Assembly (NCBI RefSeq): GCF_001629705.1 | Contig: NZ_CP015378.1 | Location: 2,356,001 to 2,420,000 of the forward strand | DNA from: Fictibacillus phosphorivorans | GTDB lineage: Bacteria; Bacillota; Bacilli; Bacillales; Fictibacillaceae | Direction of reading: 5' to 3' | Length of the DNA stretch: 64,000 bases | Shown here: in pieces, positions 59,744 to 64,000 of the stretch | Layout of the letters: each line of letters opens with the position of its first letter | Numbering within the stretch: position 1 is the stretch's first letter | The notes under the pieces: model-generated | The model's database searches: none | What the model was told of the DNA's origin: nothing | The model's input: only the letters and a program-made list of their open reading frames with translations | Program-made: the position numbers and the translations under genes

Positions 59744-60265
59744 CTATTCCCTAGACAAAACTCCTATATTTTTAAGCCTCTGATCTAGCTCATACTTTTG
59801 ACGAAGATGATGACGAAAATGCATACCGACAAGAGATAACCACTCTTGAGCATTTAACCACCCAAAGCCACCATGCTTCATTTTATATTGGGGATTTATC
59901 TTTCCTACTCGTGTTTCTAATTCTCTCATTCTATTCATTAGCCGATCGATCTCTTCTATTATCTCTTCTTTCGATTCTGAATTGTCCGATGGGGCATCTA
60001 GTTCTTCCGGCAATTTAATTTTAATAGGAGGAAAGCAACCAATGTTAAATAAATATTCTCCGAACTCGGTCTTTCCTTGATGTTCCTCTTCATCAGCTTT
60101 CTCACAATCTTCTACACAATCGAGATATTCATGGGCTACAACATTCAAATGGTCATACATTTGTCCAACCGACCAAACCCCTTGTTCAGGTATATACCTT
60201 AGTTGTTCTTGTGAATAGTTTTGCAGAAAGCTTTTGTAGGTTTCTATTAACTTCAAATCACTCAT
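59744..60265 (-). CDS. DinB family protein
   Basis: The ATG at 60265 follows ACGGAGGTTTTTAAC, so the upstream extension (which overlaps the opposite-strand gene's promoter) is dropped. The 173 residues form a DinB-type four-helix bundle with metal-binding His in MYDHLNVVAHEY and HFRHHLRQKYEL. Comparable to the DinB protein at 29999 but only distantly. The role is unknown. Confidence 0.82.
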   Translation of the reverse strand: MSDLKLIETYKSFLQNYSQEQLRYIPEQGVWSVGQMYDHLNVVAHEYLDCVEDCEKADEEEHQGKTEFGEYLFNIGCFPPIKIKLPEELDAPSDNSESKEEIIEEIDRLMNRMRELETRVGKINPQYKMKHGGFGWLNAQEWLSLVGMHFRHHLRQKYELDQRLKNIGVLSRE

Positions 60266-60431
60266 GTTAAAAACCTCCGTTTCATCTTTAGATGGTACAA
60301 CTTTGAATTCAATACAAAGCACACATCTCCTTCTTAAAGAAGATAGCTTTAAGATCACGGCTAATTTGTAATTGAACAACTTGTACCGTAGTAGTCGTGA
60401 ATCTATAATAAGAAGAAAATGGTGGTTTCTA

Positions 60432-60821
60432 ATGAGCACATTGAATCGTTTAAAAAACTATGCACAGAAACTAAAAAAAGATATTTTTGTTCTTTACCTT
60501 TCTTACAAAGATTCGCGAACTCCTTTAGTAGCTAAAATCGTAGCCATTTGTGTGGTGGCATATGCTTTTAGTCCAATCGATTTAATCCCAGATTTCATTC
60601 CCATATTAGGATATCTAGATGATCTCATCCTTGTACCGCTCGGAATCTCTCTTGCTTTAAAACTCATACCAAATGAAGTCATTAACGAGAATCGAAAAAT
60701 GGCTGAACTCCTCAAGAAGAACAGTAAACCTAAGAATTGGTTTGTGGGTATTCTTTTTATAATCATTTGGATACTGTTTGCTGTTTGGATTGGTAAGCTA
60801 TTGTTTCGCATGTTTTCTTAA
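60432..60821 (+). CDS. YkvA/DUF1232 family membrane protein
   Basis: The ATG at 60432 follows GGTGGTTTCTA. The 129-residue product has the DUF1232 core AYAFSPIDLIPDFIPILGYL then DDLILVPL, and a C-terminal membrane helix (about 108-127). The D-L-I-P-D motif is the hallmark of the family. The role is unknown. It is followed by a strong terminator and overlaps the discarded 5' extension of the DinB gene on the other strand. Confidence 0.85.
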   Translation: MSTLNRLKNYAQKLKKDIFVLYLSYKDSRTPLVAKIVAICVVAYAFSPIDLIPDFIPILGYLDDLILVPLGISLALKLIPNEVINENRKMAELLKKNSKPKNWFVGILFIIIWILFAVWIGKLLFRMFS

Positions 60822-60833
60822 TTTGCATCACTA

Positions 60834-60867
60834 AAAAGACACCTAACTTATCAGGTGTCTTTTTTTG
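60834..60867. terminator. Rho-independent terminator
   Basis: AAAAGACACCT...AGGTGTCTTTTTTT, T runs on both strands. It lies between the convergent YkvA and DUF3189 genes. Confidence 0.88.
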
Positions 60868-60882
60868 TAGGGCCAACGTAAA

Positions 60883-61407
60883 TCAAGATAAACTGGCGTT
60901 TAACAACTTCTTCTGGTTATCTATGATGAGTACTTGTTCTGTCGTGTTTTTCGCCATCTCTTTCGTATGCTCAACCAGATATTCAATTTGGGCTGATGCC
61001 TTTTTAGCACCTTTTACAAGTAACGGAACTCCAATAAAATCAATGCCTAGCCGTCTTGAGAACAATCCTCCAAAGGTCATGGATAGTGGAACAGTTGGTG
61101 ATGTATTTGAAAAGATCAGTTTCTCCTCTGATGCATTTTTCTTTCGTAAGATATCGAACAGTTCTTTTAAGCCAGGTACGAAGATTTTTGAATTCCCTCG
61201 ACCTACCGTATATACGGCATGGCCTTCTTCATCCTCACCATGAAAAATGAGCTTACCCATATCTGATGTTTTCAGTTTGTTGAAATACGGTACATGTAAG
61301 ATCTGTTTCTTTGTAAGCTTCGTATGTGAAGGCAACTTCTTTAAATGGTAAGCGGCAGCTAATGATGAAGTATGCTTACCACCAAAATCATTATAAATAT
61401 ATATCAA
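60883..61407 (-). CDS. DUF3189 family protein
   Basis: The TTG at 61407 is preferred; AGGAG lies nine bases before it, whereas the earlier TTG touches it. The 174-residue product begins MIYIYNDFGGKHTSSLAAAY, typical of DUF3189, with a P-loop-like look but no GKS motif. The middle KIFVPGLKELFDILRKK and the C-terminal AQIEYLVEHTKEMAKNT helices follow. The function is unknown; the family is confined to Firmicutes in my experience. Confidence 0.8.
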   Translation of the reverse strand: MIYIYNDFGGKHTSSLAAAYHLKKLPSHTKLTKKQILHVPYFNKLKTSDMGKLIFHGEDEEGHAVYTVGRGNSKIFVPGLKELFDILRKKNASEEKLIFSNTSPTVPLSMTFGGLFSRRLGIDFIGVPLLVKGAKKASAQIEYLVEHTKEMAKNTTEQVLIIDNQKKLLNASLS

Positions 61408-61502
61408 GGTATACAACTCCTATTTCGTCATTCTTCCACATTATCGCCACATAAAAGTTTGGTATACTTACTTATTCAAGGAATTCGAAGGGGTGGATAC
61501 CT

Positions 61503-61718
61503 ATGGAGATTACACGAGCTCATTTAGTTGAAGCTAAACGTCAACTTGACTCAACCATTCATAAACTAAAAGAAACCGTTAAAACGCTAGAAGGTAAAGA
61601 AAATCCAAACCGGTATAAGTCTCAGATCACCTTAGCGAAAAGACGTATAGAAGCATTCGAACTATCTGTGTATCTGATCGAGAGAGAAATTCGTAACTTA
61701 AGCGAGAAAAACAAATAA
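61503..61718 (+). CDS. Small coiled-coil protein
   Basis: A 71-residue helical, highly charged protein (MEITRAHLVEAKRQLDSTIH, then KLKETVKTLEGKENPNRYKS) with heptad-like hydrophobic spacing. The ATG follows GAAGGGGTGG and a terminator follows the stop, so the unit looks real. No family recognised. Confidence 0.65.
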   Translation: MEITRAHLVEAKRQLDSTIHKLKETVKTLEGKENPNRYKSQITLAKRRIEAFELSVYLIEREIRNLSEKNK

Positions 61719-61730
61719 TCATGCACAACA

Positions 61731-61766
61731 AAAAGGGACCTTAATGATAAGGTCCACTTTTTGTTT
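61731..61766 (+). terminator. Rho-independent terminator
   Basis: GGACCTTA (61736-61743) pairs with TAAGGTCC (61748-61755), followed by ACTTTTTGTTTTC. It ends the coiled-coil gene. Confidence 0.85.
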
Positions 61767-61806
61767 TCTTCAGTGTTTGTTCGTTAACTTTTTAAGATTT
61801 TTGTTA

Positions 61807-62124
61807 TTATTGACCAGTTCCATTGCCTAATCGATTGCGTAAATGACAGTTTGGAGCTTCTGAAACCACTCGAACACTTTCTACTCTGTTTCTACAAAGT
61901 CTTCTCCAAGCATCATCATTTCTATAATGAGCCCAATTGCATCTGCTACACATTTCTCTTCTTAACTGACCTTCAGTTTGACGAAGTTTTACTTTTTTGT
62001 GACAGCCACATTCATGTTGTTCACGTTCAACGCGCTGCTTACATCCACATCCATGTCGCTCACGTTCAACGCGTTGGTTACACCCACAAGAATGATGACC
62101 TGAATTATTTCCAATCCAACCCAT
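61807..62124 (-). CDS. Cys-Gly-Cys repeat protein
   Basis: A 105-residue Arg- and Cys-rich protein. Residues 11-49 are three tandem 13-residue units (HSCGCNQRVERER, HGCGCKQRVEREQ, HECGCHKKVKLRQ), mirrored by a 39-base repeat in the DNA. A second region carries CSRCNW...LCRNRVE. The His-Cys-Gly-Cys units could bind metal or cross-link, as in spore coat proteins. This role is inferred only from composition and from the likely spore-forming host. Confidence 0.6.
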   Translation of the reverse strand: MGWIGNNSGHHSCGCNQRVERERHGCGCKQRVEREQHECGCHKKVKLRQTEGQLRREMCSRCNWAHYRNDDAWRRLCRNRVESVRVVSEAPNCHLRNRLGNGTGQ

Positions 62125-62242
62125 AACTAATCCCCCCTAAATTCCCGAAGGTATACCTTCGATTCCTATATTCTATGAAATCTCTCAGAAAGTGCTTGTA
62201 CACCTATCACAGTGCCCATTCGATCCTGCTACATAAATGCAT

Positions 62243-62276
62243 AAAAAAGGCGTTAATCCCCTTTGGATTAACGCCG
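62243..62276 (-). terminator. Rho-independent terminator (dispersed hairpin type)
   Basis: GGCGTTAATCC...GGATTAACGCC stem (11 bp) with a minus-strand T run. It terminates the 41-residue ORF gene. Confidence 0.85.
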
Positions 62277-62322
62277 CTCTAAATACTATTCAGGATATCT
62301 GCTCAGCAAGTCCTTCAACAAT

Positions 62323-62448
62323 CTATATGTTCTTTAGGAATTTGAATAGAGTTGGGTATTGATGCTCTGGAATGTACTGATTAAAAAAATGTGTGGCAAC
62401 TAGTACTAAAACGATTGTAAGAACGCTAAATAATGTAATCTCTTTCAT
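62323..62448 (-). CDS. Small single-pass membrane protein (41 residues)
   Basis: ATG at 62448 after AGAGGAGATATCTCAG, a good ribosome site. The product starts MKEITLFSVLTIVLVLVATH, one membrane helix, then FFNQYIPEHQYPTLFKFLKN outside or inside. A strong hairpin terminator follows within 80 bases. The family is not recognised. The unit looks complete (site, ORF, terminator). Confidence 0.6.
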   Translation of the reverse strand: MKEITLFSVLTIVLVLVATHFFNQYIPEHQYPTLFKFLKNI

Positions 62449-62511
62449 CTGAGATATCTCCTCTTCTTTTTCTAAGTAGCAATAAACAGATTCCTACTTA
62501 AAAAGTCAGAG

Positions 62512-62829
62512 CTAACTGGATTGATAGAGGAAAGGATTAAGAAACAGTGCTTTCTTATGAGGATTTTCATTTGTTGACTTTAAATCATCTTTGTTTTCTA
62601 CATGTACTTTTTTTACACTTCTGTTCTGAAATGGATTCAAAGCCTTTTGAACTTTTTTACTCTCAATGACGTTTTTCGTTATGATAATAGAAATGTCATC
62701 CGAAGCTATAGAGTGTGCCGCCCATTCATAAGCTACTTCAGAACCAGCACTCTCGGTATGAAAGTAGTTTGGGACGAAAGACATTTTCAGACATACACAA
62801 AGTAAAACGAATATCGAAAATACCCGCAA
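62512..62829 (-). CDS. Small secreted protein
   Basis: A 105-residue protein, TTG start at 62829 after GGGAGGGATT. Residues 1-28 form a signal peptide with MRVFSIFVLLCVCLKMSFVP. The exported part has no Cys and ends in a basic-acidic stretch. No domain recognised. It lies upstream of the 41-residue ORF and may share its transcript. Confidence 0.6.
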   Translation of the reverse strand: MRVFSIFVLLCVCLKMSFVPNYFHTESAGSEVAYEWAAHSIASDDISIIITKNVIESKKVQKALNPFQNRSVKKVHVENKDDLKSTNENPHKKALFLNPFLYQSS

Positions 62830-63035
62830 TTTCTTAATCCCTCCCCTCTTTCAAAACTGTTTTAATTTTAGCACAATAAGTAAACTGTAAATATAGTAGA
62901 AAATATTAGAATAAGCAATCTATCAAAAGTGTAATAGCATACTTAAGAACGACTATAAAATTTGGTCGTTCACGTATGAACTTTTTCAAAAATTGTACAG
63001 ATTAATAAATATAAAGATTTGATTCAGTCTTTCAT

Positions 63036-63284
63036 TTAAAGTCCTGATTTACCTAAATTAATTGCAATGGTTAAAAAGCCTACGAAGATCAAACCATAAA
63101 AGATCAATAGAGTGGTTTTTGGACCACCTTTTTTACTCATTAAAGCTGTTAAGATAGATGTTATAACACCAATAAATAGAATGTTAGTTCCAACTTGCCC
63201 CGTTACTTTCCCTATCAAAAGCGACAAAATTAAGATTGTAAGGACGAAGATGGTAATTGATGCAAGCGGTAAATATTTTTTCAA
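63036..63284 (-). CDS. Small integral membrane protein
   Basis: The TTG at 63284 is favoured because GGAGAGGAAC precedes it; an ATG at 63299 has no ribosome site. The 82-residue product has two or three hydrophobic segments (about 5-25, 32-49 and 58-78) with a basic loop (SKKGGPKTT). The function is unknown. Confidence 0.55.
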   Translation of the reverse strand: MKKYLPLASITIFVLTILILSLLIGKVTGQVGTNILFIGVITSILTALMSKKGGPKTTLLIFYGLIFVGFLTIAINLGKSGL

Positions 63285-63473
63285 AAAGTTCCTCTCCATT
63301 CTTTTAGTAAGTTAAGCCTTAACCATTGTTTCGACTAATTGCAGTAAATCAATCGGTACTTAAACCCCAATCACATTTTTTGATACACGTATAGTCAGCT
63401 CACTTTTAACTTTATAACCTTATTTCATCATATGATTAATGAGTCATTAAAAAACCTTAATAGAAATGCACCC

Positions 63474-64000
63474 TTAGCTTTTTAATACCCTATTAATAAA
63501 TGCTGTTTTTCCTTCTGTATATCTCTCGCGGTCAGTAACATACGCTTGTGCTAAATGACTTTTTAAAGCAGTGTATTCTTTCACTAGGTGTGCGTTGGCT
63601 CTTAACTTATCTCTGAATTCCAGAAGTTGATTCCATCGTTCTTCTCCATCTAACATGAGATGTAAATGTGCTATTCGTTTGTCGTTCTCCACTTTTACAA
63701 AGAATCTACGCCAAGGCTGCTTGTCTAGTTCAGGAGGTACATAATGCCAATTGTGTGCATAGAGAGTCTCTTCTATTTTGTTAATTTGTTTAAATGATGG
63801 AATCGAAGCCATTAAGTCGATAATTGGTTTTGCTGGCAGGTTAGTTATAGAGGTACTTCCTATATGTTCTACCTGGTTAACCCCAAATGATGAAAGGAGA
63901 TAAGATAGTTCTTCCCTTTCCGAAATACCTTGTTTTTCCCGGTTAGGATCTGGTTTTTTTACCTCTATTTTTTCGTATGCCCATACTGGAATGTTTTCGT
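63474..64000 (-). CDS. GrpB/UPF0157 family protein (partial, runs off window)
   Basis: At least 174 residues are visible; the 5' end is outside. The nucleotidyltransferase-like block VEHIGSTSITNLPAKPIIDL (about 45-64 of the visible part) is the GrpB/UPF0157 signature, followed by the C-terminal RIAHLHLMLDGEERWNQLLE and EYTALKSHLAQAYVTDRERY. This family includes proteins fused to dephospho-CoA kinase and to GrpB of plasmids. Role unclear. The visible stop lies at 63474. Confidence 0.82.
   Translation of the reverse strand, partial: ENIPVWAYEKIEVKKPDPNREKQGISEREELSYLLSSFGVNQVEHIGSTSITNLPAKPIIDLMASIPSFKQINKIEETLYAHNWHYVPPELDKQPWRRFFVKVENDKRIAHLHLMLDGEERWNQLLEFRDKLRANAHLVKEYTALKSHLAQAYVTDRERYTEGKTAFINRVLKS

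Overview
The window looks like chromosomal DNA of a low-GC, endospore-forming Bacillaceae (Bacillus/Fictibacillus-like). This rests on family content and style: strong AGGAGG-type ribosome sites, frequent TTG/GTG starts, T-box control of an aminoacyl-tRNA synthetase, a Fur-type box upstream of feoAB, and many small Bacillus-type DUF, NTF2-like, DinB and GNAT genes. No rRNA, tRNA, CRISPR array, integrase or intact insertion sequence was seen. Most genes lie on the minus strand. Both ends cut through genes: a nucleotidyltransferase at 1-135 and a GrpB/UPF0157 protein at 63474-64000.

Layout. 1-11 kb: a membrane-anchored protein, a FabF-type ketoacyl synthase, an ABC transporter pair, a chemoreceptor, an Rrf2-regulated NTF2-like gene with a perfect operator, and further small NTF2/YCII proteins. 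11-20 kb: an oxidoreductase, a methionyl-tRNA synthetase lacking the C-terminal tRNA-binding domain and controlled by a methionine T-box, an aminoglycoside-phosphotransferase-like kinase, a methionine aminopeptidase, and an acetylesterase-PadR operon with two identical palindromic operators on a clear promoter. 20-35 kb: housekeeping-like and accessory genes (HIT, Nudix, YdeI with a CDGSH tail, slipin, DinB, AadA-like transferase, a cupredoxin lipoprotein with swapped halves, an SRPBCC-ArsR operon) and several small ORFs with their own terminators.

35.3-45.6 kb is a defence island. It has a Sau3AI-family restriction endonuclease facing its C5-cytosine methyltransferase, tail-to-tail over a shared hairpin. 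Divergent from the endonuclease is a MutY/Mig-like glycosylase suited to repairing the T:G mismatches that m5C deamination creates. Beside it are a MazG-like pyrophosphohydrolase and an HNH protein. The adjacent operon encodes an McrB-like AAA+ GTPase, a DUF2357/PD-(D/E)xK McrC-like nuclease and an unrecognised third protein, with a T5orf172 (GIY-YIG-type) gene divergent from it. A modification-dependent system next to a cytosine methyltransferase, with dedicated repair, is the most interesting assembly here.

45.6-64 kb: a tandem pair of small membrane proteins (one probably starting at CTG), the feoA-feoB-Cys-rich iron operon under a Fur-like box, an Fpg/Nei glycosylase, a GC-rich secreted X-Pro dipeptidyl-peptidase next to a sodium-symporter remnant, copies of a short dispersed repeat, and many small accessory genes (PAP2 phosphatase, LRR protein, APH-like kinase, GNAT, DinB, YkvA, DUF3189, a Cys-Gly-Cys repeat protein). 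Functions are inferred from motifs only; no database search was run.
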